NCBI RefSeq assembly: GCF_014284235.1
Contig: NZ_JACOGD010000004.1
Coordinates: 124,001 to 188,000 of the forward strand
Length of the DNA: 64,000 nt
DNA from: Cognatundibacterium curvum
GTDB taxonomy: Bacteria > Pseudomonadota > Gammaproteobacteria > Burkholderiales > Burkholderiaceae_D
Direction: 5' to 3'
Shown here: positions 35,256 to 45,151 of the stretch, one piece after another
Position numbering within the stretch: position 1 is the stretch's first letter
Layout: each line of letters opens with the position of its first letter
Position numbers and translations under genes: made by a program
Notes under the pieces: model-generated
Told to the model about the DNA's origin: nothing
The model's database searches: none
The model's input: only the letters and a program-made list of their open reading frames with translations

Positions 35256-35330
35256 TGGTCCCGCCGACAGGAATCGAACCTGTATCTTACGCTTAGGAGG
35301 CATACGTTCTATCCATTGAACTACGGCGAG
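35256..35330 (-). tRNA. tRNA-Arg, anticodon CCT
   Basis: The minus strand folds as a full cloverleaf of 75 bases with encoded CCA. The acceptor CTCGCCG pairs with CGGCGGG with one T-G wobble, and the D stem is GTTC/GAAC. The anticodon stem TATGC/GCGTA holds the loop CTCCTAA, giving anticodon CCT. The T arm is ACAGG-TTCGATT-CCTGT. It reads AGG codons. Nothing next to it looks like an integrase or a duplicated tRNA end. Confidence 0.95.
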
Positions 35331-35518
35331 ACACGGTGTGAAACGCCATGACGGCGCTTCAGCAAGCCCGCCATCTTACCTGACTGGACAACAACAATCA
35401 ATTCACGCTTGCATACAGGATGTGGCGCGGATGGTGGAAGCTGCTGCGGTCTCGCGTACAATACGGTTTTTTTCAATGCTGTGCGGCACCCCGGGCTGCG
35501 CACTTCCCTCAGGAATTT

Positions 35519-37432
35519 ATGGCTGTTATTTCATTAAGCGATGCCCAACTGGCATTCGGTCACGTAGCTTTGCTCGATCATGCAGAGTTTTCCCTGGAAA
35601 CCGGCGAACGTGTCGGTCTGATCGGCCGCAATGGCACGGGCAAGTCTTCCCTGCTCAAAATTATCGCCCGCACGTCCAAGATAGATGACGGTTTGCTGGT
35701 CATGCAGCAAGGTCTGAAAATCGCCTATGTGGAACAGGAGCCGCAATTCTCTGCCGAGATCAGCGTGTTTGACGCGGTCGCTTCCGGCCTGGGTGAGCTG
35801 CCTGCGCTGTTGCAGGAATATGAAAGCCTGACCGGTCAGTTTGGCGGTGACAATGACGATGCGCTAATGGAGCGCATGCATGACATACAGGTGATACTGG
35901 ATGCGGCTGACGCCTGGAGCCTGAACAACAAAGTCGAAACGACGCTGGACAAACTGAATCTGCGCCGTGATTCCATCATGGGCACTTTGTCAGGCGGGAT
36001 GAAAAAACGGGTGGCTCTGGCCTGCGCCCTGGTCGGCGCGCCGGACGTGCTGCTGCTCGATGAACCGACTAACCATCTGGATTTTTCGTCGATCAAATGG
36101 CTGGAAGGTTTGCTCAAAGACTTCAAAGGCAGCGTGTTATTTATCACGCATGACCGCTCTTTCCTGGATAACGTGGCGACCCGTATCGTGGAACTGGATC
36201 GCGGCAAGCTGACTTCTTTCCCGGGCAATTTCAGCACTTACCAGACGCGTAAAGAAGAACAGCTGGAAATCGAGGAAACTGAAAATGCCAAGTTCGATAA
36301 GCTGCTGGCACAGGAAGAAGTCTGGATACGCAAAGGCGTGAAAGCGCGCCGCTGCCGCGATGAAGGACGGGTACGCCGGCTGGAAGATCTGCGTCTGCAA
36401 CGTAGCGCCAGACGCGACCAGCAAGGTCAGGTCAAGCTCGACATCACGACCGGTGAACGCTCAGGCAAAATTGTGGCGGAACTGGAAAATGTATGCAAAT
36501 CCTTCGGCGACAAAGTCATCGTCAAAGACTTCTCCAGCATTATCCTGCGTGGTGACAAAGTCGGCCTGATCGGCCAGAACGGCGCAGGTAAAACCACCTT
36601 ATTGAAACTGATACTAGGTGAAGATCAGCCTGACAGCGGCATGATCAAACAGGGTAGCAAACTGCAGGTCGCTTATTTTGACCAGATGCGCGCACAGCTG
36701 AATGAAGACACCAGCCTGGCCGATACTATTTCGCCGGGCAGTGACTGGGTTGAGGTCAATGGTCAGCGCAAGCATGTGATGTCGTATCTGGGTGACTTCC
36801 TGTTCGCACCGGAACGCGCGCGTTCGCCAGTGAAATCGCTGTCCGGTGGTGAGCGCAACCGCTTATTGCTGGCGCGCCTGTTCGCGAAACCAGCCAATGT
36901 GCTGGTACTGGATGAACCGACCAATGATCTGGATATCGATACTCTGGAATTGCTGGAAGAATTACTGGAGGACTATAACGGCACTGTCTTCCTGGTCAGC
37001 CATGACCGCACCTTCCTCGACAACGTGGTCACGCAAGTAATCGTGTCTGAAGGCGAAGGCCAGTGGCGTGAATTCATCGGTGGTTATACCGACTGGGAAC
37101 GTTACCGCGATACCGTCAGCAGTAAGCCAGCGAAACAGGAAGCCAAAGCAGATACCAAAGCCAATGCTGCGACCGCAGCCAGTGCAGCACCCGCCGCCAA
37201 GGGCAAAAAACTCAGCTATAAAGAACAGCGTGAGCTGGAAGAATTGCCTAAACTGATCGCGCAACTGGAGCAGGAACAGGCCGCGATTACCGCAAAACTC
37301 AGTGATGCTGACTTGTATAAAAACGGGCCGGATCAGGCCAATCAGTTGAATGCACGCTTTGCAGAAATTGATGAGCAATTGCTGGAAGCGCTGGAAAAGT
37401 GGGAAAACATAGAAGCTAAATCCAAGGCTTAA
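35519..37432 (+). CDS. uup: ABC-F family ATPase Uup
   Basis: A 637-residue soluble protein with two ABC domains and no membrane part. Walker A motifs are GRNGTGKSS and GQNGAGKTT, the signature motifs [12 protein letters not shown] and [12 protein letters not shown], and the Walker B regions [12 protein letters not shown] and [13 protein letters not shown] charged linker and an Ala/Lys-rich hinge lead to a C-terminal coiled coil (about 560-637), which marks the Uup branch. Uup-type proteins act on ribosomes or branched DNA intermediates. AGGA precedes the ATG at 35519. Confidence 0.93.
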   Translation: MAVISLSDAQLAFGHVALLDHAEFSLETGERVGLIGRNGTGKSSLLKIIARTSKIDDGLLVMQQGLKIAYVEQEPQFSAEISVFDAVASGLGELPALLQEYESLTGQFGGDNDDALMERMHDIQVILDAADAWSLNNKVETTLDKLNLRRDSIMGTLSGGMKKRVALACALVGAPDVLLLDEPTNHLDFSSIKWLEGLLKDFKGSVLFITHDRSFLDNVATRIVELDRGKLTSFPGNFSTYQTRKEEQLEIEETENAKFDKLLAQEEVWIRKGVKARRCRDEGRVRRLEDLRLQRSARRDQQGQVKLDITTGERSGKIVAELENVCKSFGDKVIVKDFSSIILRGDKVGLIGQNGAGKTTLLKLILGEDQPDSGMIKQGSKLQVAYFDQMRAQLNEDTSLADTISPGSDWVEVNGQRKHVMSYLGDFLFAPERARSPVKSLSGGERNRLLLARLFAKPANVLVLDEPTNDLDIDTLELLEELLEDYNGTVFLVSHDRTFLDNVVTQVIVSEGEGQWREFIGGYTDWERYRDTVSSKPAKQEAKADTKANAATAASAAPAAKGKKLSYKEQRELEELPKLIAQLEQEQAAITAKLSDADLYKNGPDQANQLNARFAEIDEQLLEALEKWENIEAKSKA

Positions 37433-37465
37433 GCGCAATCAGCGTCGTCAGCACAAGCCTGTACG

Positions 37466-37496
37466 GGGGCATGATCGCCATGCCCCTTTCTTTATT
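37466..37496 (+). terminator. Terminator after uup
   Basis: GGGGCATG / CATGCCCC stem with a five-base loop, then TTTCTTTATT. Confidence 0.75.
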
Positions 37497-37533
37497 CGGC
37501 ATCGTTGGAGCTCAACTGAGCAAGGAGTCGTGT

Positions 37534-38154
37534 ATGTCAGTTTCATCCCGTTTTTTCGTCGCTATGCTGCTGAGCGCTGCCACGCCGCTGCTGATGGCGC
37601 AGAATCTTTACCGCTGCGGTAACAGCTATCAGGATAAACCCTGCGATCCGGGTCAGAAATCCCAGATCATAGGCACCTTGCCTGGCAATGGCAACAGCGG
37701 AAATCCGCGCGCAATACTGGATGGGGAATGTACACGGCGCGGTGAAGATGCGAAAAAAATCATCTGGATGCGCGAAGGCGGCGCCACCCAGGATGCCTTG
37801 CTGGCGGACGCGAAAACTGAGGAAAGACGCAAGCTGATCAGCGATATTTATGCGCAGCGTGGTAATTCCAGCGATGTGCGCAGCGCGATAGAAAAAGACT
37901 GTATGCAGGAGAAACTGCGGCGTATGCCGCTACCGGCCGCTCCTGCTGCCCCTGCTGCGCCCGCCTCCCCCGCGGCTCCAGCAGCACCAGCGACTCCGGC
38001 TGCACCAGCCAGCCCTGCGGCTCAGCAAGCGGCACAAAAGCAGTTGTGCAGCCAGCTCCAAGAAATCATTAAGCGCACACCAGCTGAAGGCCTGGGTAAG
38101 GGTGCGCCAGACCTGAGTCAGCAGATCAAGGCGCTGGGTTGCGATAAAAACTAA
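37534..38154 (+). CDS. Exported DUF4124-like protein with Ala/Pro repeats
   Basis: A 206-residue protein with signal peptide (FFVAMLLSAATPLLMA). The short N-terminal domain NLYRCGNSYQDKPCDPGQ is the DUF4124 pattern common in betaproteobacteria, though its function is unknown. After a helical charged part comes a low-complexity stretch (about 125-165) of Ala-Pro-Ala repeats, then a short helical C terminus with two cysteines (LCSQLQE and LGCDKN). The repeats could vary in number between strains. AAGGAG precedes the ATG. Confidence 0.78.
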   Translation: MSVSSRFFVAMLLSAATPLLMAQNLYRCGNSYQDKPCDPGQKSQIIGTLPGNGNSGNPRAILDGECTRRGEDAKKIIWMREGGATQDALLADAKTEERRKLISDIYAQRGNSSDVRSAIEKDCMQEKLRRMPLPAAPAAPAAPASPAAPAAPATPAAPASPAAQQAAQKQLCSQLQEIIKRTPAEGLGKGAPDLSQQIKALGCDKN

Positions 38155-38183
38155 GTGAAGTCAGAGACGCAGGAAGTCTGTAC

Positions 38184-39485
38184 TCAGTCTGGCTGCGCAG
38201 ATACATTGCGGTGAAAGTCGGCGCACCAAATCAGTAATTCTTGCGCTGGCATAGGCTTGGCGAAGTAATAGCCCTGAATCTGCTCGCATTCCATCGCGGC
38301 CAGCGCTTGCAGGGTTTCCAGGCGCTCCACCCCTTCTGCCACCACTGGCAAACCAAAGTTGTGCGCTAGGTCGATAATACTCTGTACGATTTGCTTATCC
38401 TGCAGCGATTCCGTCATATTATCGACAAACACACGGTCGATTTTGAGTTCATCTATTGGGAAGCGGCGCAGATAAGCAAATGAGGAATAGCCGGTACCAA
38501 AATCATCAATCGCGAGCGGAAAACCCAGTCGCTTCAGTTCAGTCAACACTTCAACGGTTTTATCTAAATCGCGTATCAGCGCACTCTCGGTGATTTCCAG
38601 TCCTATGCTGCCGGGTTCGGCAAACCAGACCTCCATTTTGTGCGCCAGTGTGCGCGGCAAATCGGGTTGACTCAGCAGGCGGGCTGACAAATTCACCCAG
38701 ACGGTGACATCCAGACCGGCCGTTTTCCATCCTGAGGTTTCACGCAATACGGTGCTGAGTACCTGCAGCGTCAGCGCTTCGACCAGGCCGCAACGCTCAA
38801 CAGTATCGATCAGTACATTGACCGGCACAAACTGCGGATGATCAGACGGCCAGCGCACCAGCGCCTCGACCGATACCATGCGATTACTACGGATATCCAC
38901 CTTAGGCTGGTACACCACCCGCAACTCATTGGCCTCGATCACATCGGCAATCAGCTTGGGCAGATTATCGGGCATCAGACTGCTTTTTATATCCCTTTCC
39001 GCCAGCGCATAACGCTGATGCTCAAGTAATGCGCCCTTTTGAGCCTGATCGGCCATACGCAGCATAGACGCTGCATTCACGCCTTCCATGGGCGCCAGAG
39101 CCACACCTATGCTGGGATAAAAATGGATGCTGTGACTATCGAGCATCAACGGTGCCTCCAACACGCCGAGCAGGCGGTGTACCGCCAGCAAGGCCAGCTC
39201 CTGCGCGGCCAGGCCAGGCAAGATAAACCAGCATTCATTGTCGCCGACAAACACAGCACTGTCCTGCGGCCGCAGACCAGGCTGTATACGCTGCCACAAG
39301 CGAGCCTGCACTTCCTGTGCATAGCTGCTGGAGATCAGGGCAGTAATGCGGTCGCTGCGTTGTAACTGCAGGATCAGCACCGCCAGGGTAGTGCCCGCTT
39401 CACAACTGTTGATTTGTTGCTGCAGTTGTATAGAAAATTCGGCGCAAGAGTTCAGGCGCTGCGCACTGGAGTTAGTAAGATTCAT
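38184..39485 (-). CDS. EAL-domain c-di-GMP phosphodiesterase with degenerate GGDEF domain
   Basis: A 433-residue cytoplasmic protein. Residues about 30-165 look like a GGDEF domain that has lost its motif (VGDNECWFIL stands where GGDEF would be). Residues about 175-425 form an EAL domain with the catalytic set present: EALVRW (E207-L209), NLSARLL, LEITESAL, DDFGTGYSS (327-335), LKIDRVFV, and VVAEGVE. It should hydrolyse c-di-GMP to pGpG. No membrane or sensor segment is seen. Its ATG overlaps the stop of the HD-GYP gene by four bases, so the two are made together. Confidence 0.92.
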   Translation of the reverse strand: MNLTNSSAQRLNSCAEFSIQLQQQINSCEAGTTLAVLILQLQRSDRITALISSSYAQEVQARLWQRIQPGLRPQDSAVFVGDNECWFILPGLAAQELALLAVHRLLGVLEAPLMLDSHSIHFYPSIGVALAPMEGVNAASMLRMADQAQKGALLEHQRYALAERDIKSSLMPDNLPKLIADVIEANELRVVYQPKVDIRSNRMVSVEALVRWPSDHPQFVPVNVLIDTVERCGLVEALTLQVLSTVLRETSGWKTAGLDVTVWVNLSARLLSQPDLPRTLAHKMEVWFAEPGSIGLEITESALIRDLDKTVEVLTELKRLGFPLAIDDFGTGYSSFAYLRRFPIDELKIDRVFVDNMTESLQDKQIVQSIIDLAHNFGLPVVAEGVERLETLQALAAMECEQIQGYYFAKPMPAQELLIWCADFHRNVSAQPD

Positions 39486-41182
39486 GATGATTTCGCCTGA
39501 TAAAAACGCCTGCTGTCTATGCCATAAGCGCCGTCAGGTAAGCCACGCAGGATGCGGACCTGGGTCTTTCCTTCGGATTTATCCTGATGCATCAGGCTGA
39601 AGACATAGGGTTGTTCCAGCTGATTTTTATCGCGGTCAGTCAATATCAGAATTTTGGGTTCCAGGCGACGTAATTTATTATGCTCCAACACGATGGCGGC
39701 CTCACCGCTCGATAATTCAATCAGACTGCCGATAGGAAAAATACCGATCGCCTGTACAAAGTCTTCCACCAGCGGCGCATGTAATTGGGTATCGGCTTCG
39801 CGGAATAACTCTTTCATCGCATCAAATGCCGAGCGTGTCGAATCATAGGAGCGCTGCGAGGTCATGGCAGCAAAACTGTCGGCAATCGCCGCCATGCGAC
39901 CGAAGATACTGATTTCCTTGCCCTTGAGTCCAGCCGGATAACCGCTGCCATCAAGGCGTTCATGATGCTGGCTGATCCCCAGATACACATTGTGCGACAG
40001 CGGGCCATTGCTTTGTAATTTACGCAGACTGAAATCGACATGAGTACGCATCATTTCGCTCTCGTCGTCTTCCAGCTTACCCGGCTTTTTTAACAACTCT
40101 TCGGGCAGACTCAGCTTGCCTACATCCAGCAGCAAGCCGATCAGGCCTAACTCATTCAGCTGCGGACGCGCAAATCCCAGATGACGCCCGAGCACCATCA
40201 GATACACGGCGACTTTGATACCGTGGTTATAGGTCTCGGTATCCTCAGATTGCATACGGATCAGCCACATCAAGGCAGAGGGATTGGCAATGATACTTTC
40301 GGTCAGCAGCATAACGGCGGGCTTGACCTGCTCCACCTCCAGCTCTTTACCATTTTTAATGTCATCTGACATACGGCTCAGGAATTCCTGAGTGCGCTCG
40401 ACGGCGACGCTGGCATGGCCCAGCTCTTCCTGCATCGGCGCCCGATCCTGATAAATCACCAGATTCAGGGTCTGGGGAACATGCTCAGGATGCTGCCTGC
40501 GCTTTGGAAAATGCTGACGCTTACGGGTATCAGCAACGGGTTTGGCCTTATTCCATTCAATCACCCACTCTTGCGCACGTTCCATCCAGTTCAGCGGCGC
40601 ATAAATCACATCGCGTGGATACAGGGTTTCAATAAAATGGCTGAATACCGGGGTCGATGGCGGTACCAGTTTGGAACTGAGTTCAGCCTGCGAAACGCTG
40701 TTCTGCACGACAACCTGATGGTTAAAGCGCAGATAATAAGGCTCAGGCTGAGTGGCTCTGGGTTGCTGCGCCATACGACGCGCATGCAAATAAGCAGATG
40801 CGGTCGGTTTTTCAAACAATTGTCTGACCCCATGCTGGACTTTCGCCAACACTGACTGCTCAGCGGCAGGCGGCGCGGTATAAGTGACGCGCACAGTACT
40901 GTCACCCGGATGCAAATCAGCCGCGATATCCGGATTCTCTTCATGAAAGCTGTCCCAGGGCAGATGCAATAATGCGCCAGGGTCGCTGCGGCTGGGGTCA
41001 ATGGTGAGCTGATTCACCATACCTTGCAGCGTTTGTAAGTCGATCAGTTCGGTCAGCAAAAAGCCCTGAATCAGAAAATCCGTTTTTTCCCAGGGACGGT
41101 CCAGTTCCGCCACAAACATGCCCGTGCGCAGGTCCGCGATACTGATAACCAGACTGTGACGTAATTTTCTCTTTTCACGCAT
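39482..41182 (-). CDS. HD-GYP domain protein with N-terminal DUF3391, HD histidine lost
   Basis: A 566-residue protein. The start, IADLRTGMFVAELDRPWEKTDF split over the first 35 residues, is the DUF3391 type. A middle region of low similarity leads to an HD-GYP domain from about 285. H320, H381, H406-H407, D411 and the GYP block (LDGSGYPAGLKG) are present. The HD dyad, normally LLHDIGK, reads LLLDVGK: residue 352 is leucine (codon at 40127-40129). One metal ligand is therefore missing, and activity may be weak, altered or absent. Coupled to the EAL gene downstream. Confidence 0.9.
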   Translation of the reverse strand: MREKRKLRHSLVISIADLRTGMFVAELDRPWEKTDFLIQGFLLTELIDLQTLQGMVNQLTIDPSRSDPGALLHLPWDSFHEENPDIAADLHPGDSTVRVTYTAPPAAEQSVLAKVQHGVRQLFEKPTASAYLHARRMAQQPRATQPEPYYLRFNHQVVVQNSVSQAELSSKLVPPSTPVFSHFIETLYPRDVIYAPLNWMERAQEWVIEWNKAKPVADTRKRQHFPKRRQHPEHVPQTLNLVIYQDRAPMQEELGHASVAVERTQEFLSRMSDDIKNGKELEVEQVKPAVMLLTESIIANPSALMWLIRMQSEDTETYNHGIKVAVYLMVLGRHLGFARPQLNELGLIGLLLDVGKLSLPEELLKKPGKLEDDESEMMRTHVDFSLRKLQSNGPLSHNVYLGISQHHERLDGSGYPAGLKGKEISIFGRMAAIADSFAAMTSQRSYDSTRSAFDAMKELFREADTQLHAPLVEDFVQAIGIFPIGSLIELSSGEAAIVLEHNKLRRLEPKILILTDRDKNQLEQPYVFSLMHQDKSEGKTQVRILRGLPDGAYGIDSRRFYQAKSS

Positions 41183-41536
41183 GTGAGGTAAGCTGCTTTT
41201 GTTGGGGTTCAGTCATTGAAAGAGTAAAGATACTGATGAAGCAGTAATAAACCACTTGTGGTGATCGCTCAATACCTTAGCACAACTTGCAGCAATTGCA
41301 ATTATGTACCAGATTCAGCATACAGAAATGCCGCTATCTCAAACTTGATCTGCAACATAAACACAGTCACCATCCACTTGCCTGTCAACAATAATTTCCA
41401 CATGGAAACATGTGAAATGATACGCTGAAGACTTTCTCTATAGACAAACTAAAGACAAATTAAACGTTAAAGATGGATACAGAATAAACAAAGACAGCGG
41501 CTGCAGGTCTACGCATGTGCCTGATTTAACAAAGCA
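41183..41536. other. Gap between HD-GYP gene and murB
   Basis: 354 bases with no supported gene. It is moderately AT-rich and holds the promoter of the HD-GYP/EAL pair. A short perfect dyad CACATG-GAAA-CATGTG lies at 41399-41414. No terminator-like stem with a T run is seen after murB. Confidence 0.5.
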
Positions 41537-42601
41537 TCACATTGCCTGAACAGAATCTGTAAATACTGGCTCTGCTTCCAGACTGACCTGAAATAAGGCA
41601 CTGACATCGTGCTCTATCGCCGCAGCCAGCGCACGGATATCCGCGCCGGTTGCCTGACCACGATTGACCAGCACCAGCGCCTGCTTTTCATAGACGCCAG
41701 CGCGGCCCAACTGCCTGCCCTTCCAGCCGGCTTTCTCTATCAGCCAGCCTGCCGCCAGCTTGTAGCGGCCATCTTCCAGTGCATAGCTGACCAGTTCGGG
41801 AAATTGTGTCAGCAGTTGCGTGCGTTGTGCCGCACTGACGATAGGATTTTTAAAGAAACTGCCTGCATTTCCAATTTGCGCAGGATCGGGCAATTTGGAT
41901 TGGCGTATCGCGATCACCGCATTGCAAACGTCTTGCGCAGTCGGTGCTGTTATACCGGCCTGATCCAGAAAGCGCTGTACATCGGCATAGCCCAGACGCG
42001 GCTGCCAGAGCCTTGGCAAGGCCAGCGTGACCTGCAAGATCGTCATTCTTCCCTTGAAGGCCTGCTTGAAGATACTGTCGCGGTAGGCAAACTGGCAGGC
42101 TGCCTTATCGAGCGTAAGCAGCTCACCGCTCTCCCAGTCAAACGCATCCAGACTATGGAATACATCCTTGAGCTCCAGGCCGTAAGCACCGATGTTTTGC
42201 ACGGGTGCCGCACCGACTGTGCCCGGTATCAGAGCCATATTTTCCAGTCCGCCTAAACCTTGTGCCAAGGTCCACAGCACCAGCTGATGCCAGTTTTCTC
42301 CGGCTGCTACCTGCACATACACGCTATCCGCATCGCTGCCGACGATTTGCTTACCCTGTACGCACATATGCAAGACCAGCGCATCGATGCGATCAGACAG
42401 CACCAGATTGCTGCCGCCACCCAGTATCAGCCTGGGCATAGACATCAGTTGTGGATTCAGACGAACAGACTGCAAATCCGCTACGCTGCGGATCTCGGCA
42501 AAATGGCTGGCAATCGCAGCGATACCAAAGGTATTGTGCTGACGCAAAGAGAACTCAGTGGAAACAGCCAGCGGGTTCGAATGGGTAGGATGATTTGTCA
42601 T
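41537..42601 (-). CDS. murB: UDP-N-acetylenolpyruvoylglucosamine reductase
   Basis: A 354-residue FAD enzyme that makes UDP-N-acetylmuramate in peptidoglycan synthesis. The start LRQHNTFGIAAIASHFAE, the FAD-binding LGGGSNLVLSD, and the GTVGAAPVQNIGAYGLEL block are typical, as are YRDSIFK and NAGSFFKNPIV, which hold catalytic residues. Length fits the E. coli-type enzyme. It is divergent from the YajQ gene. Confidence 0.96.
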   Translation of the reverse strand: MTNHPTHSNPLAVSTEFSLRQHNTFGIAAIASHFAEIRSVADLQSVRLNPQLMSMPRLILGGGSNLVLSDRIDALVLHMCVQGKQIVGSDADSVYVQVAAGENWHQLVLWTLAQGLGGLENMALIPGTVGAAPVQNIGAYGLELKDVFHSLDAFDWESGELLTLDKAACQFAYRDSIFKQAFKGRMTILQVTLALPRLWQPRLGYADVQRFLDQAGITAPTAQDVCNAVIAIRQSKLPDPAQIGNAGSFFKNPIVSAAQRTQLLTQFPELVSYALEDGRYKLAAGWLIEKAGWKGRQLGRAGVYEKQALVLVNRGQATGADIRALAAAIEHDVSALFQVSLEAEPVFTDSVQAM

Positions 42602-42685
42602 AAGGCGAAATTATAACGTTTGGACTCTGTGCCAGTCGCACATTTGATAAAATGCGCTACGTTTACAATTCATCAGGAAAGTTTT

Positions 42686-43177
42686 ATGCCATCGTTTGAT
42701 ACCGTCTCCGAAGCCAACATGGAAGAAGTGAAAAATGCGATCACCCAGTCGAATAAGGTGATCACTAACCGCTTTGACCTGAAAGGCACCAGCGCGAAAG
42801 TTGAACTCAAAGATAAAGAACGCGAAGTCATTATCTACGGCGATTCCGAATTCCACCTGGATCAGATCCTCATCGAAGTCACCCAGACCATGGGCAAGCG
42901 CAAAGTTGATGTACGCTTCCTGGACATGGGTAAGCCCGAAAAAATTGGTGGCGACAAGGTCAAACAAGTCATCAAAGTCAAAAACGGCATTGAATCTGAC
43001 GATGCCAAGAAAATCGTCAAAATCATCAAAGACAGTAAGATGAAAGTTCAGGCCAGCATCCAGGGCGATGCAGTGCGGATTCAAGGCGCTAAGCGTGATG
43101 ACCTGCAAGCTGCGATGGCCTTGCTGCGCAAAGAAATGAAAGATCTGCCGCTGGATTTTAATAACTTCCGCGACTGA
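42686..43177 (+). CDS. YajQ-family c-di-GMP/nucleotide-binding protein
   Basis: A 163-residue protein of two ferredoxin-like folds: [35 protein letters not shown], and the ending [12 protein letters not shown] YajQ relative in Xanthomonas binds c-di-GMP and acts with a LysR regulator; in other species only nucleotide or RNA binding was noted. CAGGAAAG precedes the ATG at 42686. It lies in a segment rich in c-di-GMP genes. Confidence 0.93.
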   Translation: MPSFDTVSEANMEEVKNAITQSNKVITNRFDLKGTSAKVELKDKEREVIIYGDSEFHLDQILIEVTQTMGKRKVDVRFLDMGKPEKIGGDKVKQVIKVKNGIESDDAKKIVKIIKDSKMKVQASIQGDAVRIQGAKRDDLQAAMALLRKEMKDLPLDFNNFRD

Positions 43178-43235
43178 TACGACGCTTAAGCCAGCACCTT
43201 AGCACCGCCCTTTCCAACCCGCCGGGTCCACCAGT

Positions 43236-43877
43236 ATGAAACTGTCAGCACTGTTCTCAATATTGTTAATCAGCGCATGCTGTAGCGGGCTGGCGGCCGC
43301 GGCCGATATCGGTGTGGTCGCCATCCTGTCCGGTAAGGCAATACTGGTGATCGATGGGGCAGCGCCCAAGACTTACGAAGTGGGCGCCATGCTCAATAGC
43401 GAAACGCGTCTGCTTGCGGTCGATGGCGACAATGCCACCATCAGCACCAATGGCAAGCGACAGGTACTGCGGCTGGGACAAACCGATTTCAAAACAGGCG
43501 GTGGAAAATCCAACCAGGTGGTGCTGAAAGCGGGCGACCACGGGCATTTCATGGCACCAGCCAGCATTAATGGTGTTGCGCTCAGCATGATGGTGGATAC
43601 CGGTGCCAGCCTGATCGCGCTGCCCGCCAGTGAGGCCAGACGTATAGGCATCAATTACAAAGCTGGCCGCCCAGGCCGCGCCAATACCGCAGGCGGTGTG
43701 GTCAATACCTATCTGATCAAACTCGACAGTATCAAGATCGGCGATATCGAATTATTCCAGGTCGATGCCTCAGTCATCGAAGCCGGACTCAGCATGCCGC
43801 TGCTCGGCATGTCCTTCCTGAATCGCATGGAAATGCGGCGTGAAGGTGAACAGATGACGCTGACTAAGCGCTTCTGA
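43236..43877 (+). CDS. Retropepsin-like aspartic protease (TIGR02281 type), exported
   Basis: A 213-residue protein with signal peptide (LFSILLISACCSGLAAAA). The second half is a single retropepsin lobe with the active-site motif MMVDTGASLIALP and the family ending MPLLGMSFLNRMEMRREG. It should work as a dimer in the periplasm or at the membrane. The first half is a small beta-rich domain of unknown role. The start has no strong ribosome binding site. Confidence 0.85.
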   Translation: MKLSALFSILLISACCSGLAAAADIGVVAILSGKAILVIDGAAPKTYEVGAMLNSETRLLAVDGDNATISTNGKRQVLRLGQTDFKTGGGKSNQVVLKAGDHGHFMAPASINGVALSMMVDTGASLIALPASEARRIGINYKAGRPGRANTAGGVVNTYLIKLDSIKIGDIELFQVDASVIEAGLSMPLLGMSFLNRMEMRREGEQMTLTKRF

Positions 43878-43935
43878 ATCCCAGCGTCACGCTAATGCAC
43901 GCAGCAGTCCCAAATGCGGCATTCAGCACAGCATA

Positions 43936-43954
43936 AATATCCAATTTGGATATT
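43936..43954. repeat. Perfect 19-bp palindrome
   Basis: AATATCCAA-T-TTGGATATT between convergent genes, followed within 20 bases by a related ATCAATATTGG. The site has the size of a dimeric regulator operator, but no promoter role is obvious here. Confidence 0.6.
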
Positions 43955-44035
43955 GTCATTATCAATATTGGCCACCAGGGTGACCATCCAAATCCCAAAT
44001 TAACGAAATCCGCATAGTCATTCACTGGCTATTGT

Positions 44036-44068
44036 AGCGATCAGCTGAGTTTTTCCACGCTGATCGCT
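44036..44068 (-). terminator. Hairpin after the DAHP synthase gene
   Basis: AGCGATCAGC / GCTGATCGCT perfect ten-base stem with a 13-base loop, 22 bases past the stop codon. Only a weak T content follows on the minus strand. Confidence 0.55.
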
Positions 44069-44089
44069 GTCACGGTTGGCGTATCCGGT

Positions 44090-45151
44090 TTATTCAGAAT
44101 GCGACAAACGACGCTGCTTGACGGCTGCGGCCAGCCCTTCCAGCACTTGCACACTGGACTCCCAATCAATACATCCATCCGTCACGGACTGACCGTAGAC
44201 CAGTTCCTTGCCCGGCACCAGATCCTGACGCCCTGCGACCAGATGTGATTCCACCATGACGCCAACTATACGTGTATCACCGGCTGCGATCTGGCCTGCG
44301 ATATCGGCGCAAACCGGGATTTGATTGGCTGGGTTTTTAGAACTGTTGGCATGCGAGGCATCGATCATCAGACGCGATGCCAGCCCGGCATTGGCAATAT
44401 CCTTACAGGCGGCATCGACGCTGACAGCATCATAATTCGGGGTCTTACCGCCGCGCAGGATGATGTGGCAATCTTCATTACCATTGGTTGAGACGATGGC
44501 AGAATGCCCGCCCTTGGTCACCGATAAAAAGTGATGTGGCTGCGAGGATGCCTTGATCGCATCGACCGCGATTTTGACATTACCATCAGTACCGTTTTTA
44601 AAGCCGACCGGGCAGGATAAACCCGACGCCAGTTCACGGTGTACCTGGGATTCTGTAGTACGGGCACCGATCGCACCCCAGCTGATCAGGTCAGCAATAT
44701 ACTGAGGACTGATCACATCCAGGTATTCGGTACCGGCTGGCAAACCCAGTTCATTGATATTCAATAGCAGCTCACGCGCGAGACGCAAGCCATCGTTGAT
44801 GCGGAAACTGTTATCCATGTAAGGATCGTTAATCAAGCCTTTCCAGCCGACTGTGGTGCGTGGTTTTTCAAAATACACGCGCATCACGATTTCCAGCTCC
44901 CCCAGAAAACGCTGGCGTTCTGCGGCCAGTTTGTGGGCATATTCCATGGCGGCTTTGGTATCGTGAATAGAGCAAGGTCCAATCACCACCATCAGTCTGT
45001 CATCCTGACCGTGCAAAATACGGTGCAATGCGGTGCGTGCATTGGCGGCTGTTTCAGATGCGATTTCCGAGCACGCGAATTCGCGGATCAGATGGGATGG
45101 CGGGACCAGCTCTTTCATCTCGCGTATGCGTAAGTCGTCAGTACGTTGCAT
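44090..45151 (-). CDS. aroG: 3-deoxy-7-phosphoheptulonate (DAHP) synthase, class I
   Basis: A 353-residue type I alpha DAHP synthase, which joins phosphoenolpyruvate and erythrose 4-phosphate at the entry of the shikimate pathway. Blocks seen are VVIGPCSIHD, RVYFEKPRTTVGWKGL, NDPYMDNSF, GARTTESQVHRELASGLSCPVG (in part) and MIDASHANSSK. It belongs to the AroF/AroG/AroH group; the feedback inhibitor cannot be told with certainty. It is monocistronic. Confidence 0.93.
   Translation of the reverse strand: MQRTDDLRIREMKELVPPSHLIREFACSEIASETAANARTALHRILHGQDDRLMVVIGPCSIHDTKAAMEYAHKLAAERQRFLGELEIVMRVYFEKPRTTVGWKGLINDPYMDNSFRINDGLRLARELLLNINELGLPAGTEYLDVISPQYIADLISWGAIGARTTESQVHRELASGLSCPVGFKNGTDGNVKIAVDAIKASSQPHHFLSVTKGGHSAIVSTNGNEDCHIILRGGKTPNYDAVSVDAACKDIANAGLASRLMIDASHANSSKNPANQIPVCADIAGQIAAGDTRIVGVMVESHLVAGRQDLVPGKELVYGQSVTDGCIDWESSVQVLEGLAAAVKQRRLSHSE

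Noticed and set aside
35256..35330. tRNA-Arg as an attachment site of a genomic island
   Set aside because: No integrase, no duplicated tRNA end and only core genes on both sides.
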